Assembly (NCBI RefSeq): GCF_001431295.2
Contig: NZ_LKAJ02000001.1
Span: 930,001-994,000 of the forward strand
DNA length: 64,000 nt
Source of the DNA: Candidatus Berkiella aquae
Lineage (GTDB): Bacteria; Pseudomonadota; Gammaproteobacteria; Berkiellales; Berkiellaceae
Direction of reading: 5' to 3'
The notes below the pieces were generated by a model. That model was given only the letters and a program-made list of their open reading frames with translations, made no database searches and was not told the origin of the DNA. Positions 9,520-17,730 of the stretch are shown in pieces; position 1 is the first letter of the stretch, and the number at the start of each line of letters is the position of its first letter. The translations under genes were made by a program, and so were the position numbers.

Positions 9520-9700
9520 CATATCTGCCCCCCTTATCTCTGGTTGATTAGCATCAAGCCATGCAGCTTAGGTAGTACGAGACGATTGATACGATATGAG
9601 TTAATTTATAAAGTTCATTAGAAACTAGGTTTTTAATATGGGATAATTTAGATGCTTTTACCTTAGACAAGCATCAAGAATTTCAAAATGGAGCATTTCA

Positions 9701-9783
9701 TTGAAAAAAGGAATTTTACTTAGCCTCTTGCTTGTAATAGGCCAAACACAAGCACATCAGGTTATTGAAGGTCAGCATTTTAT
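9701..9783 (+). pseudogene. Signal-peptide stub of a truncated secreted protein
   Basis: From a TTG at 9701, with GGAG just upstream, the frame reads MKKGILLSLLLVIGQTQAHQ, a clear Sec signal peptide, followed by VIEGQHFIF. At about 9783 it runs into the IS110 remnant and reads meaningless sequence to a stop. This is the 5' end of a secreted-protein gene cut off by the rearrangement that also broke the catalase copy. The rest of the gene is not in the window. Confidence 0.45.
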
Positions 9784-10068
9784 ATTTTATGACTCCAGTC
9801 TTCTGGGCTCATTGTTTCGCAAAACCGAGCTATTAATGATGCATCAGACTTATCTGTTTTTGTTCTAATTAATTCACTCATGGCAAAACCTTTAATCCTT
9901 GCTGGATTAACAGTGCTTACCTTAAAATGATTATCAATCAGAAATTCGGCTAAGGGTTCGCCATAGGTGCTGGTGGATTCCATGTAGGTATGTAAATAAT
10001 CAACTTTTATTTCTGAGCCAGGAAATTAGGTGATTAAAACCTTCGGCATTATTTGCAAAAATGTTTGA
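9780..10068 (-). pseudogene. IS110-family transposase remnant
   Basis: Read on the minus strand, [16 protein letters not shown] continues after a one-base frameshift near 10003 into [21 protein letters not shown], then VNPARIKGF and RTKTDKSDASLIARFCE. These are N-terminal DEDD (RuvC-like) domain motifs of IS110 transposases. The beginning is fused to the catalase fragment and the C-terminal half is missing, so the element is dead. Its join to the catalase after LKF marks the break. Confidence 0.75.
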
Positions 10069-10461
10069 AAACTTCAAAACAAATCCACGAACGTCACGTT
10101 CTGCGTCGGCGGCACCACGCTCGCCAGCTACCGTAGTGAGGCGGGCAAACATTTCTGTTTTCTTACTCATCTTTTCAAAAATCTTAGCTTTGGAATATTT
10201 TGTAATATCATTAGTGACGGTGAAGGTACCGAAAGTACCAGAGCCTTTCGCATGCATCCGACGCTCAGGAATATTTTCACGGTTTAGATTGGCAAGTTTT
10301 TCTATCAGCCACACATCTTGCATTAGAAGTGGAACACGAGTGCCGGCTGTCATGCTGTTTTGATTATTGGGAACCGGAGCTCCGAAATCAGTGGTAAGAT
10401 GGCTAACTGGATACTTTTTTTCTTTTGGGTCTTCCTTGAGATACTCCTTTTTTATTGTCAT
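10069..10461 (-). pseudogene. Truncated duplicate of the catalase gene
   Basis: The first 131 codons of a catalase, nearly the same as the copy at 1-564 ([42 protein letters not shown]), starting at the ATG at 10461. Similarity stops after RGFVLKF and the frame continues into IS110 sequence to a stop near 10000. It lacks most of the haem-binding barrel and cannot be active. The duplicated stretch extends upstream of the start and includes the AAAGGGGGCAAGTATACC repeat. Confidence 0.85.
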
Positions 10462-10495
10462 AGAGGAAATACGTCACCTCTATCATGCTTGATGC

Positions 10496-10513
10496 AAAGG
10501 GGGCAAGTATACC
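10496..10513. repeat. Half copy of the GGTATACC palindrome
   Basis: AAAGGGGGCAAGTATACC matches the left arm of the element at 621. It has the same position upstream of the duplicated catalase start, so it was probably copied together with the gene. No matching right arm is present. Confidence 0.55.
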
Positions 10514-10522
10514 ACTGTGTGA

Positions 10523-10672
10523 CTAATTTAGATTGTATTCATTGAACCAGGGATTGTACTTTAACTTTATTTTCGACTTATTCGGTTGGCTTTGAGCTTC
10601 TACTGTGCTTGCTACAATAGAAAAGGGTGCTGAGATAATTAAGCTGATAATGGCGGATAATTTTAAGATCTT
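10523..10672 (-). pseudogene. Possible remnant of a small secreted protein
   Basis: The minus strand reads KILKLSAIISLIISAPFSIV then ASTVEAQSQPNKSKIKLKYN to a stop, which looks like a signal peptide plus a short basic mature part. No ATG, GTG or TTG lies between the upstream in-frame stop and this stretch, so it is more likely a start-less remnant than a gene. Nothing else is seen between 10523 and the ankyrin gene at 10777. Confidence 0.25.
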
Positions 10673-10776
10673 CCTACTTCACCTTCTTAATTGTTCATTC
10701 TATCCTATTTCTACCATAATAGAATTTAATGAAGATTTGCCGTTCAGACCAGTAAACGGCAAAGATTTCTTAAAAT

Positions 10777-12141
10777 TTATCTTCTTGCTCTTTGGGTTTT
10801 TTCTACCCGTATTCTTGTTTTCGCAATAGGAGTAGATTTATTTATATTTCTTTTTTGCATATTAAAAGCAAGTGTGACACTGGAAGCCCTTTTTCCTTTT
10901 AATTCGATAACTTTACGCATCTCATCAAATTTTTGCTTCATGTTATCCCGCTTATTTATAATATATCCTGTTTTCTTATATCTTTTTTCTAAAATATCGA
11001 TGGCTTTGAGGACAGATTCCTGTTTCCCTTCAGGTGTTAAATAGGGATTGTTTTCTAAAGCCGCTCCTTTATTTGCAAAATGTTGCATCATAGTAGGATT
11101 AACAAAAATAACTGCTAATGCAAAAATTAAATCAAAATTATTTTGATAGAGATAGCCTGCTAATTCCAAATGATTATCTGTAACAATTTTTCTTGTAACT
11201 CTTCCTCTTAAACATGATTGAATTTCTGTTAATGACATATTTTTATTTTGTAAATATTGGGTGATTTCTTTATCAGATTTTTTATCAAGTTGGTAAAACA
11301 CTTCCGAAGCTAACTGATTTTGCTGAGCTAGTTTATATCTATCAACAGAAATTTGGTGTGAGACATTTGCAATATGATATCCTATTGCACCAATAATGCC
11401 GAATATGGATGCAATTGGAAAAGAGGCATGCATTAACAGCAAAGCTACTACTGCGATAGAGGCAACCACAAAGGAATGGATATTGTTGCGAAAAAACAAC
11501 CGATTCAAAGAAGGAATTGAAATCCCTCTTTTAATGTTATTTTGAGTTTCTTCAAATTCTTCATAATGACAAGGAAGTTCATCTTTGTCATTTCTGAGCG
11601 TAATATCCATACCTTTTTTAATTAAAAGAACTGCTATTTCTTTACGTTTACTAGCATCTTTTATTTTGCCAACGTAATGTAATGGTGTATTGCCTTTGGT
11701 ATCTTTAAAACTTGCTTCAAAAAATAACGAAGATTGAACAATAGCCTTTATAACTGGCAAATTTTGACGTTTGATAGCTTCAATTAATGGACTTTGTTTA
11801 ACTTCTTCAATTTTGTCCCATCGATGTAAGTGAATGTTTGAATATAGCTTCTGATAACAGTTTTCTTTTAACTCTGTTATATTAATCAATTCCTCTATGC
11901 TGCTTGGTTTAAGACTCTCGTATGCACGTAATGCAGTGTGATTTTTAGAACGATAATATATTTCTTCTTCACGTTTTACTAAATATTCCACGATATCTGC
12001 ATGGCCTGCTTTAACGGCGACAAGCAAGAGGTTGCCTTTTTGCACATCATAATACGTTGTATGATCATTGCTTAATAAGCCTTTTAATTCTGTTAAGCTA
12101 TTATTTTCAACAGCAGCATAAACTTTCTCTTTTTTTCTCAT
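10777..12141 (-). CDS. Ankyrin-repeat protein with a central membrane hairpin
   Basis: 454 residues. Ankyrin-type units occur near the N-terminus (GNLLLVAVKAGHADIVEYLV) and around 110-180 (TPLIEAIKRQ-like, then GNTPLHYVGKIKDASKRKEI). A hydrophobic stretch of about 40 residues follows at roughly 220-260 (FVVASIAVVALLLMHASF, IASIFGIIGAIGYHIA), likely two membrane passes. The C-terminus is basic (KRNINKSTPIAKTRIR, ending RRARR-like). The ATG at 12141 has AAGG about 9 bases upstream. No signal peptide. Probably anchored in a host or bacterial membrane with the ankyrin part exposed; function unknown. Codon use is AT-rich like its neighbours. Confidence 0.8.
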   Translation of the reverse strand: MRKKEKVYAAVENNSLTELKGLLSNDHTTYYDVQKGNLLLVAVKAGHADIVEYLVKREEEIYYRSKNHTALRAYESLKPSSIEELINITELKENCYQKLYSNIHLHRWDKIEEVKQSPLIEAIKRQNLPVIKAIVQSSLFFEASFKDTKGNTPLHYVGKIKDASKRKEIAVLLIKKGMDITLRNDKDELPCHYEEFEETQNNIKRGISIPSLNRLFFRNNIHSFVVASIAVVALLLMHASFPIASIFGIIGAIGYHIANVSHQISVDRYKLAQQNQLASEVFYQLDKKSDKEITQYLQNKNMSLTEIQSCLRGRVTRKIVTDNHLELAGYLYQNNFDLIFALAVIFVNPTMMQHFANKGAALENNPYLTPEGKQESVLKAIDILEKRYKKTGYIINKRDNMKQKFDEMRKVIELKGKRASSVTLAFNMQKRNINKSTPIAKTRIRVEKTQRARR

Positions 12142-12428
12142 CGCACAAAACCTTATATTCTTTTATACCTAAATAATGCAAACAGATGCTATCTTGCTTG
12201 ATTATTAAATTCAAGTAATTTAGCTGTGTGTTCGAATTATATCCTTTTTTTTGGTTATTACTTATATCAAAAATTGTAAAAGTGTGTTGTGTAACCGCTT
12301 TTCCAGTTGCATGCGATAGATAATTAAGAAAATTCTAAGCCCGATCCACAACAATCGAACATCCGCATAGACCTTATAAACCCGTAATGTAATTTAGAGT
12401 TTATTTCACAGATTAAAATTATATTTAC
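12142..12428. other. Intergenic AT-rich gap, nothing recognised
   Basis: This stretch between the ankyrin gene and the decayed glutathione transferase contains the promoter region of the ankyrin gene. I see no open frame, repeat or RNA motif in it. Confidence 0.5.
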
Positions 12429-13104
12429 CTAGTACTTTAATAAAATTCGCCATGGTTTAAATTTTAGCCAAATATCAGATTTAATAAATGCAGGACGAAT
12501 CTTCATACGTTCAAAGTAATTAACTAACCAGGGGGTTTCATTTATTGGATTATCTTCGCCAATCATGCACAACCTAGCAAACAACACGATAGTCACGATA
12601 TCAGCAGAGCTTGGTTTTGCGCCAAATAGCAATGCAGAGGTAGAAGGTAGTAGTTTGATATATTCGCGAATCTCTTCACGTCGTTGATTTAATTTTATCT
12701 TTAAATCTCCTTAAAAGTAGTGCAACCGCTCATTGTTGAGTGCAATTTTGTTTTGTATGGCAACCGGATTGGTTGATGCTTGCTCGTCGTTTTTAAGCTG
12801 TTTTATCATGCGTTTTAGCATATAAGGAAATAGTTTATGAAGCAGAGGTATTTTGCCATTGCTTTGCCAAAGGTAAGATGTTCAATAGAGATTTGATAGT
12901 GAGCAGAAACAATTTTCTCTATGTCAGGCAGCAGTAGGGATCGGTGTCATACCATGTATCAGCCGCATTTTTAGCAGCTAAATTTAAAATATCGCGACTG
13001 TCTGTCCATATTTGATTATTATCCGTTAACGTGGGTACCGTTATAAAGGGATTAATAGCACAATACCATGCAGATAATTGCTCTTTTGCTAAATGGATAT
13101 CCAC
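12429..13104 (-). pseudogene. Decayed glutathione S-transferase-like gene
   Basis: Two disconnected frames read as parts of one GST-fold protein. At 12919-13104, NPFITVPTLTDNNQIWTDSR and DILNLAA fit the end of the thioredoxin-like domain (the VPTL cis-proline and the TDSRDI glutathione contact). At 12429-12700, LLFGAKPSSADIVTIVLFAR and WLVNYFERMKIRPAF fit the C-terminal helical domain. The region between them (12720-12918) holds recognisable but frameshifted pieces. The N-terminus is missing where the GGTATACC repeat and the Sel1 gene end begin. Non-functional. Confidence 0.7.
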
Positions 13105-15119
13105 CCTAGACCTTTCTTTTGCGAACTAGTGTCGTCGGTATACCTGTCCACTATCTCTAAAGCATCGTTAGTATCTTTTGACAAATCGCTTGTGCGTCCC
13201 GATTCAACTACTGAAAACCGTAATACCGGCGGCACTGGCGTTATGAGTTGAACAGGGTCTATCATTTCTTTAAATTTGGTTTCCCAATTTTCTTGTGTTA
13301 AGCCACTCATTGCATCAAATGCGGGTAAGTGATCTAATCCACCTTGTAAGGCGACAGAATACAAATTAAACATAATAAACATATGACTATTTTGTTGTTC
13401 TTGATCACAATTTATCAGAAAAAACATGGCTTTCTTAATATGCTGAAGTTTGGAAATTTCTAGCCCGTTAAGCGCATGACTATGTTCAATCTCAAAACCA
13501 CGCAGCATTGCTGCTTGATACTTTTTACCAGCGGGTGTCATTTTAGAATAAGCTGTTGAAGCTTCTGCTAAGCAACCTTGAGATTCAAAATACTCCCCTA
13601 AATCATAATGCGCGTTTGAATATCCTAGTGTATGTGCTTCGTCTGCAAGTTTAACTAGCCTCAGAACCACGTTTGTCTCAGCCCGGTTAGCTTTTTGTTT
13701 CGAAATCAGTCCAAGCGTTTTAAAAAATTCATTGCGTGCATCCACAAGTGGTCTAAAATCAGACAATAATCTTGCTTGACGAGTAAAACCTAACATCCTC
13801 AAAGCGTTAGCAGTAATTTTCCCTTTAGTTTGGAATAAAATATTTCTCACGGCGGTCTGGTGACCTTTACGAGATAGTGAACTTAAGTTAGTGAGAATTG
13901 TGCAACCAGCTTCGCCGGTCGTAAAGAATTTTGCGTCTAAATCAGCACTAAATTTATTCAACAATGCCAAAAAAAGGTGTTCTGAATCGATTTCCCCATG
14001 AGTATACAAGAGATTATTCAACAGGAAATGGAATACATTGGGTGAAGCACTAAAAGGCTTAATCACATCGCTTAATTTGACCTGCAGTAGATATAAATTT
14101 AACTTTATGATATCTCTAATAAGATATTGAATATTAAGTGCACAGCATTGACCTTCAATCGAATTGCTTCTGATTAATTCAACTTTGCTTCTGATTAATT
14201 CAATTATGCTGATGTCAATATCAATTTTGTCTTTACATTTCACTATCATGGCAATTAGCGTTTCACACGAAATTTGCTCAGACAGCTTGATATGTTTTAG
14301 ATTATTAAAATCATCTGCACAAAATTTTTCTGCAAATCGAAGCCAAAGTGTTTTCATGATGACCTTTGAATGGCTTGAATGCATCAACAATCGATTTAAG
14401 AATGTTATACCTTCTACATCTCTAGTTCTCAGTTGATCTAAAGTAACATTATAGAGTGAGAAGAATGAACCTACAAAATTCTCTATATTAGCCTGAGATG
14501 GCTCCTTCAGCGGTTGATCTTGTTTCAATTCATCGGGCAAGGGGGGGAGTTCTTTATGTCCCTTGAGTTGTATAATACAAAGTAAAAAATAATTTGATAA
14601 TAAAAAGTTTTCATTTGTCCCCAACCCAAATCCATAATAATTTCTTAAGAAGTTATAAAGTTTTATTAAGTCTTCGTATTTTAATTTTTTCAGTTCTTCA
14701 GCGTTTCTTACGAGCCGCAAAGCAAGATCGAAAGCTTCTTTATAATCAGGTGCTGTACCCACTCCTAATGTTTTACAGAGTATCACTGCCAATACAGCAT
14801 ACCCATCACCGGCTTTTGCATTGGCTGAAAAGCATGCATAAGCTTTTGGCCAGTCTCTAGGTATTCCAATACCAGTAAAATAACAATAACCTAGCATGGA
14901 ACTTATCTTAGGGTTTAGTCTGTCTTGCTCTTGCGCACAGATGAATAAATTTCGATGGTATTTTTTATCCTTTAATTCTTCATAGGCTAAAGCCAACCTA
15001 TACCACGCAGCTGGTTTGTCGGGATTGTTAATGAGAGCCTCACGCGCAGTAGATAGGGGTAGGGCCTCAAGGCGGGGAGTTAATTCCGCTGTTGCTTCAG
15101 GAATTCTGGATGTAAGCAT
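13089..15119 (-). CDS. Sel1-like/TPR repeat protein
   Basis: About 676 residues from the ATG at 15119, which has GAGAGA six bases upstream; an in-frame ATG at 15161 lacks a ribosome site. TPR/Sel1-type helical pairs are clear near the N-terminus (PAAWYRLALAYEELKDKK, SSMLGYCYFTGIGIPRDWPK, then AYACFSANAKAG) and again around 480-530 (AHYDLGEYFESQGCLAEAST). The middle is helical without recognisable motifs. Sel1 repeats mediate protein binding and are frequent in Legionella and Coxiella effectors; that role here is inferred. The last residues come from the GGTATACC half repeat and the start of the GST remnant, so the C-terminus has been rearranged. Confidence 0.8.
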   Translation of the reverse strand: MLTSRIPEATAELTPRLEALPLSTAREALINNPDKPAAWYRLALAYEELKDKKYHRNLFICAQEQDRLNPKISSMLGYCYFTGIGIPRDWPKAYACFSANAKAGDGYAVLAVILCKTLGVGTAPDYKEAFDLALRLVRNAEELKKLKYEDLIKLYNFLRNYYGFGLGTNENFLLSNYFLLCIIQLKGHKELPPLPDELKQDQPLKEPSQANIENFVGSFFSLYNVTLDQLRTRDVEGITFLNRLLMHSSHSKVIMKTLWLRFAEKFCADDFNNLKHIKLSEQISCETLIAMIVKCKDKIDIDISIIELIRSKVELIRSNSIEGQCCALNIQYLIRDIIKLNLYLLQVKLSDVIKPFSASPNVFHFLLNNLLYTHGEIDSEHLFLALLNKFSADLDAKFFTTGEAGCTILTNLSSLSRKGHQTAVRNILFQTKGKITANALRMLGFTRQARLLSDFRPLVDARNEFFKTLGLISKQKANRAETNVVLRLVKLADEAHTLGYSNAHYDLGEYFESQGCLAEASTAYSKMTPAGKKYQAAMLRGFEIEHSHALNGLEISKLQHIKKAMFFLINCDQEQQNSHMFIMFNLYSVALQGGLDHLPAFDAMSGLTQENWETKFKEMIDPVQLITPVPPVLRFSVVESGRTSDLSKDTNDALEIVDRYTDDTSSQKKGLGWISI
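13132..13150. repeat. Half copy of the GGTATACC palindrome
   Basis: TCGTCGGTATACCTGTCCA resembles the right arm of the 1342-1419 element. It lies inside the 3' end of the Sel1 gene and at the truncated 5' end of the GST remnant, a third case where this repeat sits at a gene end. Confidence 0.5.
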
Positions 15120-15197
15120 ATATCTCTCAGTATGATGATGACAAAAAATTGAAAGTATCATAACTGAGTTTTTTGAGTGTGTAAGTGGTAAAAATCG

Positions 15198-15394
15198 CTA
15201 TTTATGATGTACCCTTAGCTCAAAGTAGGTCGCCTTAGCACCAATAAATTCCCAACCGCGGCTTGATGAACAAAGAGCACTTGCACTATAGGTGGGAACC
15301 GGACATGATCTTTTGCCGCACAACCGAGGCAATTCACGAAACTTTCCTGTCTTGCCTATGTCCAATTTGTAAAGATTAGTGGAAATAACCTTGA
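15198..15394 (-). pseudogene. Possible decayed gene fragment
   Basis: The minus strand has an open stretch reading STNLYKLDIGKTGKFRELPR, then SCPVPTYSASALCSSSRGWE and FIGAKATYFELRVHHK, stopping at 15198. It has no start codon after the upstream in-frame stop. The composition looks like a real protein end, but I do not recognise it. Confidence 0.25.
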
Positions 15395-15447
15395 CTTAAT
15401 TGAGTCCATCGGATATCTAATCCGGCCAATTAATAAGGAACTATAGC

Positions 15448-15786
15448 ATGCGTTTTCTGTATATCTTTTTTGTATGTATATATGCTTTCATAATGATTTT
15501 TGTTTATCCTTTGGCGCTAGGTTTTTCTGCACCGACGACGACTATTAACACTACTACCATTTTGGCTTGGAGTATATTAGCCATATTTCCATTAGCAATG
15601 ATATTTGGATTATATAAAGCGTCAAAAATCGCTTTCCCTAAAAAAAATCTACATGTAACTGAAAAGCGCTCGTGGTTAAAATTTCTATTTTATGTTCTTT
15701 TGCCATTTATCGTTATCGTTACTCCAGTACTCGTATTATTGATTATAATGGTATTGTTACAATTTAGTACTGCATCAAATCTTTAA
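15448..15786 (+). CDS. Small membrane protein with three hydrophobic segments
   Basis: 112 residues with three membrane-length segments: the N-terminus (YIFFVCIYAFIMIFVYPLAL), about 37-57 (TILAWSILAIFPLAMIFGLY) and 78-105 (FLFYVLLPFIVIVTPVLVLL). The first could instead be an uncleaved signal anchor. AAGGA precedes the ATG at a good distance, supporting expression. No family recognised; it stands alone on the plus strand. Confidence 0.65.
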   Translation: MRFLYIFFVCIYAFIMIFVYPLALGFSAPTTTINTTTILAWSILAIFPLAMIFGLYKASKIAFPKKNLHVTEKRSWLKFLFYVLLPFIVIVTPVLVLLIIMVLLQFSTASNL

Positions 15787-15965
15787 AATGAAATATGTGT
15801 TTAACGATACCAGGATTTGTCATTAGAGATTTCTGCAAATTTTCTCCTGACTTTTGGTCAGGTCTTCAAGCTGAACAGATTAAGCAAATAGGCCGAGATA
15901 CGATTACAACGGAATATCAATCTCTCAGGAAAATCTCTTATACAGGGTATAATTAATAGAGGATT

Positions 15966-15990
15966 GAGGGAGAAATCAGATTCCTCCCTC
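15966..15990 (-). terminator. Possible hairpin downstream of the minus-strand gene
   Basis: GAGGGAG at 15966-15972 and CTCCCTC at 15984-15990 form a 7-bp stem with an 11-base loop, 13 bases past the stop of the gene ending at 16003. There is no U tract, so termination here is uncertain. Confidence 0.35.
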
Positions 15991-16002
15991 CTAATTGTTA
16001 AA

Positions 16003-17319
16003 TTACTTCATCGCCAAATTAATCGTCTTCTTAATGTCATCTAATTTAAAATCACTATTCATATTAGCAATGGCATTGGTAATTTTATGTCTTTGATAAC
16101 TATTTAAAAAGTTAGGTAATTTATGTTCATTTTTTAAATCGCCTAAGGCTTTTGAAATTCTCTTATGAATTGTATGGTTAAAATTGGGATTTGAGAATAA
16201 AGGCAGTTCTGACATAGGTCGCATATCCTGATAATCACTTGTCGCTAATTTAGCTGTAAAATCATAGGATTTCTTATCTAAGGTGCTTTGTAACAAAGCT
16301 GCATCAGCATTCCCTTGATCAATTTCAGCTTGCGTTGGTTTGTAAATGAAGCGCCCTGAAGTGAGGAGATACCAAGCAAATGCTTGTTGCTGTTCTTGGG
16401 TTCCATCAATCAAGAACTCACTTAATTCGCTGATGATGATATTACAATTGAGGACTTTTACAATGTCTTCTGGTAGACCTTGACATGTGTTATTAAAATG
16501 CCATAGTTTAGCAGAAATATTCTTGACTATTAAATCAATCTCATTTGTTAAGATATCCACGGATGCGTTATCACCACTGTTTGCAAACTTTTTATTGAGA
16601 AGATACAATTTGCTCGCTAATGCACGATTTGCAATATTAGCATGCTTTTCTTTGCATAATTCTCTTATTGGATTTTTTAATAGATGTGGAATTTCCGACA
16701 TGGCAATCATTGTATGATATTGGCCATAGATAAAGTTCTGTAAAAATTCATGATTTAGCTCTGTTGATAACATTACTAATAAATGCCATATAGGCATTCT
16801 GATATTCGTATTTTGGGGACCTACTTTTTCAAACCAATTAATTTTAAGGTTTGAGTTAGTTATAAATTCATTAAGTAAATTTGTTAAAAATTTTAGATCG
16901 TTTTCTGAAACCTTATTACTCCATCTCAATGCATTACCTAGGATATAGACCATCATTGTAAACAAGGGCATATTATCATTAGAGTCAACGTTAAACGACG
17001 GTATATTCCAATCAATTTTTTCTATGTTTTCTGACAAGGCCTTTGTAAGCATTTCGATAGCTAAAGCGGCAGACTGATCATCTACAAATACTTTTTTTGC
17101 ATTCTTAGCAATAATGACAAGTAAATTGTTTACATCAAGTTGTTCAATAGGTGTGGTAGATACAAAGTTATTAATTTTTTCCAATATTTCAGTTCGATTT
17201 TGATCAGTAATATTATTTAATGTTGATGCTAGCTCATCTAATTGCCGCTGAAGCTCATTTAGATCATATCTCATTTTTTTAGGATTATTTCCTAGTTCTG
17301 TCTCTGCCCCACGTTTCAT
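16003..17319 (-). CDS. Helical hypothetical protein with NLS-like N-terminus
   Basis: 438 residues from the ATG at 17319, which has AAGG eight bases upstream; the open frame extends further upstream without a better start. The N-terminus reads MKRGAETELGNNPKKMRYDL, similar in style to the MKxG and basic-cluster openings of the F-box-like proteins at 26.9-37 kb. The rest is helical and leucine/asparagine-rich, with no signal peptide and no membrane segment. I cannot assign a domain; there is no clear F-box or repeat. An effector role is possible by analogy only. Confidence 0.7.
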   Translation of the reverse strand: MKRGAETELGNNPKKMRYDLNELQRQLDELASTLNNITDQNRTEILEKINNFVSTTPIEQLDVNNLLVIIAKNAKKVFVDDQSAALAIEMLTKALSENIEKIDWNIPSFNVDSNDNMPLFTMMVYILGNALRWSNKVSENDLKFLTNLLNEFITNSNLKINWFEKVGPQNTNIRMPIWHLLVMLSTELNHEFLQNFIYGQYHTMIAMSEIPHLLKNPIRELCKEKHANIANRALASKLYLLNKKFANSGDNASVDILTNEIDLIVKNISAKLWHFNNTCQGLPEDIVKVLNCNIIISELSEFLIDGTQEQQQAFAWYLLTSGRFIYKPTQAEIDQGNADAALLQSTLDKKSYDFTAKLATSDYQDMRPMSELPLFSNPNFNHTIHKRISKALGDLKNEHKLPNFLNSYQRHKITNAIANMNSDFKLDDIKKTINLAMK

Positions 17320-17730
17320 AATAGATGCCTTATGTGATGTTAAAATAACACAAACTATAGATGTCAAATTAAATGACATAAAGGATTTCCCGACGGGAAG
17401 AAGGGGGTCGAAGACAAAGACAATTGTTTTTATTATATTCGAACAAATATAGTCTTTTTTGTGATACCTACACGAGCTAATCGTCACGATAAATTTTAAA
17501 ACAAAGCATCCTCATCGCCGTGAAGGTTACAGCAATGACGAAAAAATTTAGTTGGGATAACTCAGTACAAATAAACATGGCCACATTGACATAATTGAAC
17601 GAGATATTCTCAGCTTGAGCGTATGATGTGTATGGCAAATTATTCAGGTTGTTTATTTAAACCTTATTTTAATTCAGTCGATATGATACATTTAGAAACT
17701 AATTATGTTCCAGTTTTTCAGGAAAGCTGT

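Noticed and set aside
10605-10829. Plus-strand frame reading MLATIEKGAEIIKLIMADNF
   Set aside because: No ribosome site, overlaps the end of the ankyrin gene, and the opposite strand reads a more convincing signal-peptide remnant.
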